23,754 nt of DNA from Thamnocephalis sphaerospora (Eukaryota > Zoopagomycota > Zoopagomycetes > Zoopagales > Sigmoideomycetaceae): contig KZ992652.1 of the NCBI GenBank assembly GCA_003614735.1, positions 1-23,754 of the forward strand. Direction: 5' to 3'. Positions 10,613 through 19,578 of the stretch are shown here, in pieces. The notes under the pieces were generated by a model that was not told the DNA's origin, searched no databases, and saw only the letters and a program-made list of their open reading frames with translations. Positions within the stretch are counted from its first letter, which is position 1, and each line of letters opens with the position of its first letter. Position numbers and translations under genes: made by a program.

Positions 10613-11878
10613 TTACCAGGACGATGACACAGGCTGGAGCGCTGGTTCGCTTGCAATTTCCTCCCCAGCAGCAATTGTCATGTTATCCTGGCCTGATGTA
10701 GCACGACATTGTGAACGATAATGCCGCGAATCCTGCGCGGCAATACCGTCATGTAGCACGCTGCTCTCGTCGTTTTCCGTGCGCTGTTGCCTACTGACTT
10801 GCGACGCGTACATTGCGTCCACCGTCAATGTCGTCCATTCTTCAAAGCAGACATCCGACCGAGCATGTCGACCATCCACATCCAAACGCTCAGCTTCAAA
10901 GCGCGTGCGCAATAGTTCAGGTCTACTGTCGTCCTCGTGACTGATTTTTTTATCGTCACTGCTGGTATTGGAGTGTAAGCGTACTCTGGAGCTCTTGGCA
11001 GCTGTAGATTGCAGTTGCTGGGTCAAGAGCGTATTCACAATCACCTCTAGTGGATGCGTAAAGCGACAGAGGCAAGTTGGTCAGCACAGCTCCCCAATAT
11101 TGTGTGGCCTTTGATGGCATCTGTACCTACGTTCCAGCCCATAAGCCATCACGTCGTGGCGTGGAATGATGTTGGTCAGCATGCCGATGCCGATAAAAAT
11201 GTTGATGGCTGTGGCAGAAAGCATGTAGATGAGTCCTTCCTTGGCAATGGATCGCAGATAGCTGACGCCATTGGCACGACGCGCCATTTGCCAAACTACC
11301 CAGAGGAACGATCCCGTCAGATAGGTGTTGGCAAGAACATCTAGCGCCACGCGCAAGTATAGCTGACGCTCGGAAAACTCAATCATGCAACGCCGAGTGA
11401 CCGGCTCATAGCGAACTTCCGCAAGGACTTCAATATCCACGGTAAATGCAATCATGACGCACAGCAGCAGACAGCCGACGCCGAGCATCCGGCGCGCGCG
11501 GTTGCGTGCATAGTAGGCTTTAAGCCATAGGTTGCAGTATGCCGCAATATTGCCGACGGCAAACAACAGCACCACAATGTTTAGGGAAATGGCACACACA
11601 TGGAAGCTGTGATCCGGATCGATGTCAGTCGACAGCGGCACCACATATCGCAACAGATAAACTAGAATGCCCAGTAGGAAAAAAACCGACTGCACGCAGC
11701 CAAACTTGGTGGCCAGCGTGTTGTGCGCGCTGTACAGCCGCAGACTCACTTCTGCGTTTCGGAAAAACACTGCTCCAAAAATGGTTGCGGAAAGAAGGAT
11801 GGAAAAGACCCGCTGCTGGTCTCTGTGCCCAAGTGCGTGTTGCTCCTCTCTCGGCAGCGCCAGGTTCGGCGGGCTCAT
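10613..11878 (-). CDS. Divergent seven-transmembrane GPCR-like protein, paralogue D
   Basis: Exon 1 is 11878-11131 (748 nt) and exon 2 is 11046-10613. An 84-nt GTAGGT...TAG intron is placed as in A-C, phase 1 within TM7 (AYGLE then QVIVNTLLTQQL). The product is about 393 aa. The start MSPPNLAL is the first ATG in the open frame; the frame is open to 12055 but without an earlier ATG. Overall sequence is far from A-C, yet the skeleton is the same: Cys95 at the start of TM3 (FHVCAIS), Cys164 in the TM4-TM5 loop (TRRCMIEF), KAYY after TM3, D180-x3-N184 in TM5 and KEGL before TM6. The 144-aa tail is hydrophilic and rich in Ser, Asp and Glu (for example NTSSDDKKISHEDD), like a phosphorylatable receptor tail. 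It is an older duplicate or a sister family member. Confidence 0.8.
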
Positions 11879-11902
11879 GGCTAGCACCCCGCCTAGTGCA
11901 GT

Positions 11903-11988
11903 GTACAGCAGAAAGCACAGCACGGTGCGCAGAAACGATGCGCAACAGATATACGTAAAGGGTACAGCAGAAAAGTGTACAGCAAACA
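11903..11988 (-). promoter_or_regulatory. Repeated GTACAGCAGAAA motif upstream of 7TM gene D
   Basis: GTACAGCAGAAA is present exactly at 11903-11914 and 11962-11973, and GTACAGCAAAC follows at 11978-11988 (plus-strand reading). All lie within about 110 nt upstream of the gene D start codon, so they could be promoter or 5' UTR elements. The repeats are directly visible; any function is inference. Confidence 0.3.
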
Positions 11989-14183
11989 AGGGATGAGCGG
12001 TGCAGCGATGCAGGCATGGCAGCCACCGCTTTCTATGTATACGCCGTCCAACCAAGTGGATCTAGCCGGCTGGACCGGCCGCGCCAGTCCACGTGCTTCT
12101 TTAACGGGACAGGACGGCCTAACTTGTCTGGCACACATTGTCGGGCGCCATGTCTGATCGTCGCACCGGCGCCGGTCTACTCGCCGGGTCGTTCGGCAGT
12201 TGCATGGCGTACAAACGCCGACGACAAGGCCGCAGTGGAACAGCATGGTGGCGTTTGCACGTCGTCCGGCGTAGCCTTGCTGCGCAGTGCTGCGCCTGTG
12301 TCATCCAGCGTCGCCTTCTGTGCTATCCGCAGTGGCGAATCGCCAGGCCAGTGCATGACAGAGTGCCAAGCATGGTATCTAGCGCGCAACGTCTAGACCC
12401 TGAGTGCAACTCTGTAACGGAATACTGGCGCAACCCATCCCTGAGCCGCTGCACAACCAATGGTTCGCGGCATTAGCTAGGGCCATACCATGCCAGCGCT
12501 GCCTGCACTCCGTCTTTGGTCGCGCTATCAGCGGCTCAGGTAGCTTTGCATCGCACAGTGTAATACACATGGCCGTTTGCGCTCCCGCCGCTGTGTATTA
12601 CGGTAGCGCCCGTCTGTGACAAGCTGGTGTTTTTGGCGTACGCTCCTTCCCGTCCAGTCGCAAGCATCGCGCGTATTTACACGTGCGATATGGCACAGCG
12701 TAGAGCGCTAGTCTTGGAGAAATGCCCAAGCGGCATCGACGCCTTGGAAGCAATAATCTGCAATGGCAAATCCACATGGTTCCACTGGCGCATCAATGCT
12801 CGTCGTCACACTGCGCACATCGCTTGCAGGATTTCCAACCATTCCGGCTGCCAATGTCCAGCAGATTTCTTCACCTGCAGGCGCTGTTTTCAGGCTGTTT
12901 GGGCTTCAGGAGTCCATGGGCATCCGAACGGGCATTCCCCTTGAAGCATCCGCCAATTTCCGTCACTACACCATCGCAACCGGACAAGATGGCACGCCAT
13001 CTGACTCGTAATGGTCGCCGTCTCCATGCACGCGCTCCTATCACGCCCGACCGGCATGTGCCATAACCGTCCAGCCGCAGCGTGGCCCAACAGGACCGGT
13101 GTAATTAGCGCTACTATTATTGTAGACGCTACCAATAACGAGCCAGTTACGCCGACGTGTGCTACGGCCAGCGGCGCTACCGGCCACAAAACATCTTGTA
13201 CCGCGCGTCGGTGCCGCGTGGAAGACCGTGGTGCAATGTCGTCATGGCGGTAAGGTACCATCGGAGCAGCAAGGGCAGACGTCGATAGCACCCGGTGACG
13301 TCCTGCGACCGGCAAACTGCACGACCGGCGACGACACTACCGTCTGTGCATGGCTGCATACGAAGCACGCGTCGACCGTACAGCCAGCGCAGCGTCATCG
13401 AGCTGTCCGGCGCCATGCGGTGCATGTCCAAGATGGGGCCCATGCTGTCCAGAATGGGATGTCGTTTATGCTGAGCATGCACCCTAACATCTGGAAACTT
13501 GCCAGCGACCGCGCCAATTGGTGCCAGCCTGCCAACAGCGCACTCAGCAGCGCTCAGCTTGATTAACACCGGCACAACCAGCAGAGGCGCCATGCGTTGG
13601 TACGTGACTGTGGCGACAACGTGTGCAAGCCCAGAACCGGTGTGGCGCCCAAGTGACTTGCGCGGAAGCGTATGTATTGGCGAAAACAGGTCCAATGTCC
13701 TGCTACGACGCATGCCAAAGTCAAACTCATTGCCCGGCAAAACTAGTGCCGCCAGGCTGTGTGCACCGTTAAAAACATAGCATGATCACCTAGGAATATG
13801 GTTTGCTATTATTATAGGCGGCCGCAGAAGCGGTACAACGAAAGGTTAAAGAGTAGCCGCGGCAGAGATGGAAGTACAAGCGCAATCGGTGGAGGTGGAC
13901 GATCAGAAGCAACAGCGCCAAACACTAAGACGCCAGCGTGGACGGAGCACGGGCAGAGCGGATGGCGCAAGCGCCAAGAGGCAGTGATGCGATAAAAGTG
14001 GACGGCGAGGGCGCATATGGCAGCGTGGCCGCCCTGTTGCGCCCATCTATGCACGGCCCACCAGCAAGCGCTCGAGCAGATCCAGTGACGAGTGATTTGG
14101 CATTCTTTATCTTATCGTTATTACTGCCAGTTGGCTGTAGAGCATTCCTAGAGGCAGATATAACCGGGGGTGCAACAGAAGAC

Positions 14184-14219
<36 letters not shown>

Positions 14220-14366
14220 TTGTTGTTGTTGTTGCAATCACCAAGCAAGTGGCCACGCGCATCTAACCAGTGCTTGAGGCCGATTACGACAATATCCCAC
14301 CCAGTCCAGTGCACAGCATCTTAAACAGACATCGTTGGTCGACGGCTACACGCCCGGTTGAGCGCT
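11989..14366. other. Long region without a recognisable gene
   Basis: About 2.4 kb between 7TM gene D and the Ser-rich protein gene. Several open frames of 100-187 codons exist on both strands. The largest, minus 13740-13177, begins at TTG and has its first ATG at 13713. Its product, and that of the overlapping frame 13315-12890, contain one or two hydrophobic stretches but no family signature, and they cover the same DNA in different frames. I could not build a convincing spliced gene. A CTG/TTG triplet repeat lies at 14184-14234. Confidence 0.4.
14184..14234. repeat. (CTG/TTG)17 imperfect trinucleotide repeat
   Basis: Seventeen consecutive triplets, mostly CTG in the left part and TTG in the right part. 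The clean block structure (CTG run then TTG run) suggests expansion of an interrupted allele. It lies about 130 nt beyond the 3' end of the Ser-rich protein gene, outside any CDS I support. Confidence 0.9.
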
Positions 14367-15155
14367 CTATGGGTAACCGCCACGGTGGTGTGCACCTAGA
14401 TCCTGCTTGAAGGGATCCTGGTTGCCGCGGTGCGCAAACGGATAGCCGGGCGTGTAGTTGTCCTCCTCGTTACCGAAGCGCAGCTCCTCGAAGCGCCGGT
14501 TGCGGCCCTTGCGAGTCCAGCGCGAGTAAGCGGCCAGGCCAGCGCAGAGACCGACAAAGCAGCCAAACACGATACCAACCACCGCCATGGTGGGCAGACC
14601 ACCGCCGCTGCTGGAATCGACCGTCTTGGCCGCCTTGACCTTTTGCTCGCCGCTGGTCACTGCTTCGGCGCTTTCGTCGACGCCCGAGCGACCGGCCGTC
14701 GGAGCCGTTTTAGTGACGGTGGCAGCCGGTGCGGTCGACGTGATAACACGGCCCGGAGTGGCCGCGGAAGGAGCCGACACACCCGTGGGCGTTTCCTTAC
14801 TGCTGGCGCCGCTATCCTTGCTGTTGCTAGATCCGCTGTCCTTACTATTGCCAGATCCGCTATCCTTGCCGCTGGATCCGCTATCCTTGCTGCTGCCGGA
14901 TCCGCTATCCTTACCGCCACTGCTAGATCCGCTGTCTTTGCTGGATCCGCTGTCTTTGCTGGATCCGCTATCGCCGCTGCTACCACTGTCGGCGGCAGCG
15001 GCAGAGCCTCCGGCGCTGCTGCCACCAGAGCTGCTGCTGCCGGAGCCGCTGTCCAGCTGCACCAAGTCATCGCTTAGCGCATCCGACTGCAACGCAGCCG
15101 AGGCGACCAAGAGCGCCGCGGCGACAAAGAAAAAGAACTTTTTGGAGACGAGCAT
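14367..15155 (-). CDS. Ser/Gly/Asp-repeat single-pass surface protein (mucin-like, candidate wall sensor)
   Basis: Single exon, 262 aa, ATG at 15155. Residues 1-26 form a classic signal peptide (KK then FFFFVAAALLVASAA, Ala-rich end). Residues of about 35-120 are a low-complexity tract built on KDSGSS/KDSGSG units with Gly-Ser spacers, a likely O-glycosylated stalk. A Thr/Pro/Ala-rich linker follows. One TM helix lies at about 190-211 (MAVVGIVFGCFVGLCAGLAAY), then a stop-transfer basic cluster (RKGRNRR) and a 45-residue cytoplasmic tail with aromatic and acidic residues (EEDNYTPGYPF). This topology, signal-Ser stalk-TM-short tail, is that of fungal wall-stress sensors (Mid2/Wsc style) and mucin-like proteins, but no WSC or other cysteine-rich head is present, so the name is only a functional guess. 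The stalk repeats are also visible as DNA repeats carrying GGATCC. Confidence 0.85.
   Translation of the reverse strand: MLVSKKFFFFVAAALLVASAALQSDALSDDLVQLDSGSGSSSSGGSSAGGSAAAADSGSSGDSGSSKDSGSSKDSGSSSGGKDSGSGSSKDSGSSGKDSGSGNSKDSGSSNSKDSGASSKETPTGVSAPSAATPGRVITSTAPAATVTKTAPTAGRSGVDESAEAVTSGEQKVKAAKTVDSSSGGGLPTMAVVGIVFGCFVGLCAGLAAYSRWTRKGRNRRFEELRFGNEEDNYTPGYPFAHRGNQDPFKQDLGAHHRGGYP
14811..14976 (-). repeat. Coding tandem repeats of the Ser/Asp/Gly stalk
   Basis: Degenerate units around GGATCCGCTATCCTTG / GATCCGCTGTCTTTGCTG (plus strand) recur about eight times. Two neighbouring 18-nt units starting near 14937 are identical. They encode the KDSGSS motifs of the surface protein and are likely prone to unit gain and loss, giving length variation of the stalk between strains (inference). 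Confidence 0.75.
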
Positions 15156-15969
15156 GCTGTCGTCGTGTCCGAAGCAAAAGTCAATAGGGCGACTGTATCA
15201 GTGAACGTGAGAGAGACTAAGTAGCCGGGTGGGCGTGAAGGCGAAATGGGCAAGCAGGTAGAAACGGCGTGGAGAAAGAGGGGCAGTGAGGGGTGGGGGC
15301 TGAGCTGCCAGTTGGTAATAACAGGCGGCGACAATAGAAGTAGCAAAGATTCACGGGGCGACAGCACTGGCTAAAAGAGTCGATTGGTTAGACGCCGGAA
15401 TCTGAACTGTGAAACAAGTCAAAGCACCGCCACAGCGCTGCGTTTAGCAGTTACAGAGACATATGCGTTGGGAACGCGAGCATGCATAAGACACCCCGCC
15501 AGCACGACCAGAGAAGGGCACACTGGCAGCAAATGGCATCAGACGCACGTATTTGCAACAGCGTCGCAGCCACAAGCAGCAGCTGACGCACTATCGCAGC
15601 ATAGATGGCCTTTTACCGCCCAAATCGACATGCATGCCACGGCGTTCCATCATGCTGGTAAGGGTAAGATAACACATCGCCTATCGTCATCACAGACGCA
15701 CTGTGCGTTGCAAAATTAGACTGCCTAGGTCTGGGCCAAGACGAGGCTCGCGTCACCACGTTGAGTGTATGTGCACGCTTACCAGGCTGCCAAGAACGCC
15801 AAACACTTTTCCAGCACAGCAAAAGGCAGACGGCAGGTAGCGTGCGGCCGTGCCCACAACACACGTACCCAGGCCAAAGGGAAACTAGCTCGGTACCAGA
15901 TGGGGCAGGCACCGATATGAAGCAGAAAATGCTGGGGTGTCTATGTGCAACGGAAGCCAGCGCCAAGTG

Positions 15970-15991
15970 GTGTGTGTGTGTGTGTGTGTGT
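15970..15991. repeat. (GT)11 microsatellite
   Basis: Perfect dinucleotide run of 22 nt in non-coding DNA of the divergent intergenic region. Confidence 0.95.
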
Positions 15992-16592
15992 GCGAGGGAA
16001 ATAGGGGAGAGCGACGACGAGCGATGGCCAAGAAAGGAGGACGCTTGCATGAACAGAAAGGGCAAAAGGCGACGACATGCATACATGGATGGCCAAACGA
16101 GCTAGCAAGCTGCCTAGGCATACGATAAGATGCAATAGGCGAGCGGCCTATGGCACCTGGACGCGCCTGTTGCAATGCACCCAAGCTATTGACAACGCCA
16201 TTGCGCCAGAGACGGCAGAGATGAGCGCAGCAGTAGCAGCAGTAGCCGGCCAAGCTACACCTCAATCGCGCCCTAGCAGTGCGAACCAACCAGCGCAGAC
16301 ACCGCCAGGCAATACCATATCGTAGCGCTCCGCCAACACTACCGCCAACCAAACCTCACCGCCATCGCCGCCTACCTACCTGTGTACACGTGGACGAGTG
16401 CTGCAATCAAGACGAATGCACCGCGAGCGATGATGTGACGACGATAGCAATACCAAGAGGACCAGGTGAGCTAGCGAGAGAGAGAGAAAAGGCGGCGCTG
16501 ATAGTTGAGCCTGCCTGCGCGGCGTGTGGTCAGGAAAAAGGAGAAGTGCGCCAGAAAAGGGGCAGCGGCGACCGCGCGGTAGCGTGGCGACA

Positions 16593-16650
16593 ATAGTGGT
16601 AAGTAGTAGTAGCTGGTAGTGGTAGTAGTGGTAGTAGTAGTAGTAGTAAG
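16593..16650. repeat. Imperfect (TAG/TGG) triplet repeat
   Basis: A 58-nt stretch dominated by AGT/GTA triplets with GGT interruptions (GTAGTAGTGGTAGTAG), non-coding. On the other strand it is a CTA/ACC-type repeat. Confidence 0.85.
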
Positions 16651-17220
16651 AGCAGCAACAGTGGCAGCAGCAGCGTAGTAGTTTGCTAGGCTAGTAATAA
16701 AGGTGCGGCGCAAAGAAAGCGAAAGACAAACGGACACACGTGGGGCAGCGTAACCGCAACGGAAAAAGACCGGGCAGCAGAGGACAACGACGTGGTATGC
16801 CCAGTGCACACAATACCTGCAAGCACTGCTGTGCCACGCAAACACCGCCGAGCAACCTCTGCCTGCCGCTCACCCTCATCCGCCCTCACACCAGAGCACA
16901 AGCACGACCGATGAAATGGTCCGCAGCCAGTGGCCACGGCAGTCACGACGACGGCCGAGCACATACAGCCGCGTCCGTAATGCCGTGGCCATCGCGCAAC
17001 ATCTCATCTGCAGCCGTCCGCCTGCTAGCCCAGAATGTGCTGCAGCAGAGGCGAGCCAGCCGCAGCGGATGGGAAAAACGATCTGCATTTCCCAAAATGG
17101 CAAATACAAGAGTGCTCTAAACTAGGTCAATAAGCAGACGGTCGAGACAGGTACACATGCAGTCTACTGCCACGCACGATGATTGCAAGTACTTGCACCC
17201 TGAACACGCGTACCAACAGG

Positions 17221-17260
17221 CTGACGGGCTGGCTGACGGGCTGGCTGACTGACGGGCTGG
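17221..17260. repeat. Three 12-bp tandem units CTGACGGGCTGG
   Basis: Exact copies at 17221-17232, 17233-17244 and 17249-17260; a 4-nt CTGA insertion separates the last two. It is non-coding, near the middle of the divergent intergenic region, around where the pyrimidine bias changes strand. Confidence 0.9.
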
Positions 17261-18110
17261 TACAGCGATAACCTGCCCATGTCCTGCTTATATTGACGTT
17301 GCACGCCTGACGTACATGTGCCACGGGCTATCGCAGCGCGCACCAATGCTGTTTGCATCCCCTATTGCCTCACGACCCACCCGGCCGTCCGTTCTTTTGC
17401 ACGGTACATTGCTGGCGCGTGCTTTTGCTTGCTGCGCATCGCTGCTAAACAACTGGCCAAGCACGGTCCTGTCGCCCGGCACACAACAGTACAACTCAAA
17501 CGACGACCGGATAGACAGGCGGTCATGTGGCGCACCAGGTGTGCCTCCACCTCCACGTGCTGCCGCATTACCTTGTCGGCACCATATGTCGTTTGAAGGC
17601 GTATGAAACATGTGAGCGGCACTGCTACTAGCCGTTTAGCGTCTGTTCAGATGGACTGCCGCATGCCTTGCCGTGAAAACGCCAGGGCACGTGCAGACGC
17701 GCGCGCTAGCTAGCCGGATCGCCGTCTCGTTAAAACGCACACACACACGCTGTCGTGCCCTTTGCGACAGGGACCGCGTGCGGCTACACGGCCGTCACCA
17801 CACTGCCGAATGCGATGTAGCGTGTGGTGCAGATGGCGTGGCCGTCTTGAGCGCCAGTTCGCATATGCACGGGCAAGGCGTAGGGTGCGTGACGGTTTGG
17901 AAGGCACCTATCGCGGGATGGAAATGCGCGCGCAAGGACAGTCCACGTTTACGGCCGAGCACGCTTGTGCTGCTTTGCGTATGCGCGTAAATAGCAGCGC
18001 TCAGCGCATACGTACCCTGCTGGCCGTGTCTGCTTTGTCGCTGTCCGTTTCGATCCGTTTATCGCCGCTTGCGCGTTAGTATCCTTATCCGCCACACGCT
18101 TACATTGCCC

Positions 18111-18138
18111 CTGCTGCTGCTGCTGCTGCTGCTGCTGC
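18111..18138. repeat. (CTG)9 trinucleotide repeat
   Basis: Uninterrupted CTG run in non-coding DNA about 1.4 kb upstream of the start codon at 19579. Confidence 0.9.
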
Positions 18139-18435
18139 CACGCGGTCACGGCACATCTGCTGCTTGGCCGGTCTTTTTGCCATTTTTCAGACGCCATTTT
18201 ATACTTGCTGACCTTGTCGCAGCGCTCCACTGCGGCGACGCGCACGCACCAACAGAATCGCGCATCGCGCTAAGTGCTGCTGGTAGGTGCAGGCGTGCAT
18301 ACAAGTGCAGCGCAGACAAGCTTGCGTCGTCGCCATGTTCTGGCCGGCGTGGCTGCGACCACCACGACACTACGCGTTCTTCTGCCGAATACAGACATGC
18401 GGTTTCGCTTGTCCTCTTGACCATATGCACCCTTG

Positions 18436-18460
18436 CCCCCCCCCCTTCTTCTTCTTCTTC
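18436..18460 (+). repeat. C10 homopolymer followed by (TTC)5
   Basis: Ten consecutive C residues run directly into TTC repeats, followed by more CT-rich sequence to about 18480. This is a pure polypyrimidine tract on the sense strand of the downstream gene, with potential to form triplex or other non-B DNA. Confidence 0.9.
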
Positions 18461-19539
18461 CTCGTCTTCCTCCTCCTCATCTACGCCTGTCTGCGCCCGA
18501 CGTCCGCGTCGGCTCTACACCTGCTACCGGGCGCATTCGCTAACGCGCTCCTTCTTGCTTCGCCTGCGTGTCTCCTACAGCCGGTCTCATACACGCACGC
18601 CCCCTTTTACACCGCCACCGCCTTGGGTAAGTACTGAAGCGGCATTTCCGTGTGGACCGTCAGCTGTCGGTGTTGGCGATGCCGTATGTGGTCGGGGTCC
18701 TTTTACTCAGCTCAGCTGTCGTCACCGTCGGTGGCTTCTCTTTTTTTGTTCGCTCGTCGCCTCTGCTCTCTCATTCTCTCACTCTCGTTCTCTCCTACGT
18801 TTGCGCCCCTCGCAGTCTTCCCCCGCATTCGCCAGTTCAGTGCCGCTGCGCTTCCGCTGTGACCTTGTTGCCTTGGGTTCCCCCCCTCTCCCTCTCCCTT
18901 TCTCTCCCTACACCGCGCGCAGTCTTGGCTACGGCTTCGTTCTGCCGCAACTCACCTTTGAGCACGAGTGGCCTAGCACGTGCGCTACTGTTGGCTGGCC
19001 TTTTCGCCAGACGTGCTGTCAACGACAACGCCACCCGAATTCCTGCACGGCGGACAAATAGCCGCCGCAGCTTGCACGCTCTCCTCCTTTTTTTGATTGC
19101 ACCTGTATATTCCTCCTTGTCTATCCTCGCTTTACAGAACGCTAACGTACCGGTGGTTTTCCTTGTACCGATTGCCTGTCACGCCCCTTCAGGAACCAGA
19201 GAAAGCGTGCTATTGTCTGCAAGTGGCCACTCGTCTGCTGCCAAGTGTTTCGGTTGACCCACGCTTCTTTCACCTGCCATCCGTCTCTTTCGGCCGGTTG
19301 GGGCTACTGCTGTTCACGCGCTAAAACACCGTCGCCAACGTGACTAGCACGGCGTATTGTGGCTGCACTTTGCCGCTACTCCACGCATCTGGTCGCCATC
19401 ACAGCGCCACGCTTTTCTATCGTACACCCACCCTGCTGCTGTTGTCCTGCCTCTAGCCGCATCCAGCGTGCGCGTGTGCATACTCTTTCGCATACAGTTC
19501 CCACTCTGCTTGGCAACCTGCTCACGCCTCCTATTTGTT

Positions 19540-19578
19540 TTCATCATCATCACCACCACCGCCACCGCCATTATCATC
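19540..19578 (+). repeat. CAT/CAC/GCC triplet tract immediately before the start codon
   Basis: A triplet-periodic stretch (TCATCATCATCACCACCACC followed by GCCACC units and ATCATC) abuts the ATG at 19579. It is in frame with the CDS and open upstream. It is treated as 5' UTR because the protein from this ATG has a normal soluble N terminus, and no upstream ATG was found in the open frame. Confidence 0.7.

Larger units (their letters stand above)
15156..19578. promoter_or_regulatory. 4.4-kb divergent intergenic region rich in simple repeats
   Basis: It lies between two genes pointing away from each other and must hold both promoters and 5' leaders. Near the left gene the pyrimidine-rich strand is the minus strand (for example 15180-15310 and 16470-16760 read on minus). 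Near the right gene it is the plus strand (18430-18500, 18740-18910, 19080-19130). So each side is pyrimidine-rich on the sense strand of its own gene, as in long 5' UTRs/promoters of fungal genes. Long open frames exist (for example plus 18069-19061), but they lack ATG starts and consist of Ser/Leu/Pro/Arg low complexity from the CT-rich DNA. No convincing gene was found; a non-coding RNA cannot be excluded. Confidence 0.5.

Noticed and set aside
13100-13140. Plus-strand GVISATII segment resembling the start of the 7TM second exons (VINATII)
   Set aside because: The match is only about seven residues; no YGLD-like exon or TM helices lie upstream on that strand. Likely coincidence.
12890-13740. 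Overlapping minus-strand frames with hydrophobic stretches (for example LLVASTIIVALITPVLL), considered as a decayed fifth 7TM gene
   Set aside because: They do not align with any helix, Cys pair or loop motif of the four 7TM proteins, and the two frames use the same DNA in different phases.
13938-14324. Plus-strand frame with a run of 18 Leu
   Set aside because: The Leu run is the CTG/TTG microsatellite read in one frame; the frame starts at GTG and lacks other features.
14430-15204. Two long plus-strand frames (215 and 205 codons), Ala-, Leu- or Ser-rich
   Set aside because: They are antisense shadows of the KDSGSS repeat gene on the minus strand, which has a proper signal peptide and TM helix.
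18069-19061. 330-codon open frame on the plus strand with Leu- and Ser-rich runs, looking like a signal peptide protein
   Set aside because: It begins at TTG, not ATG. The Leu run is the CTG microsatellite, the Ser run is the TTC tract, and the rest is Arg/Ser/Pro low complexity from CT-rich DNA. No domain.
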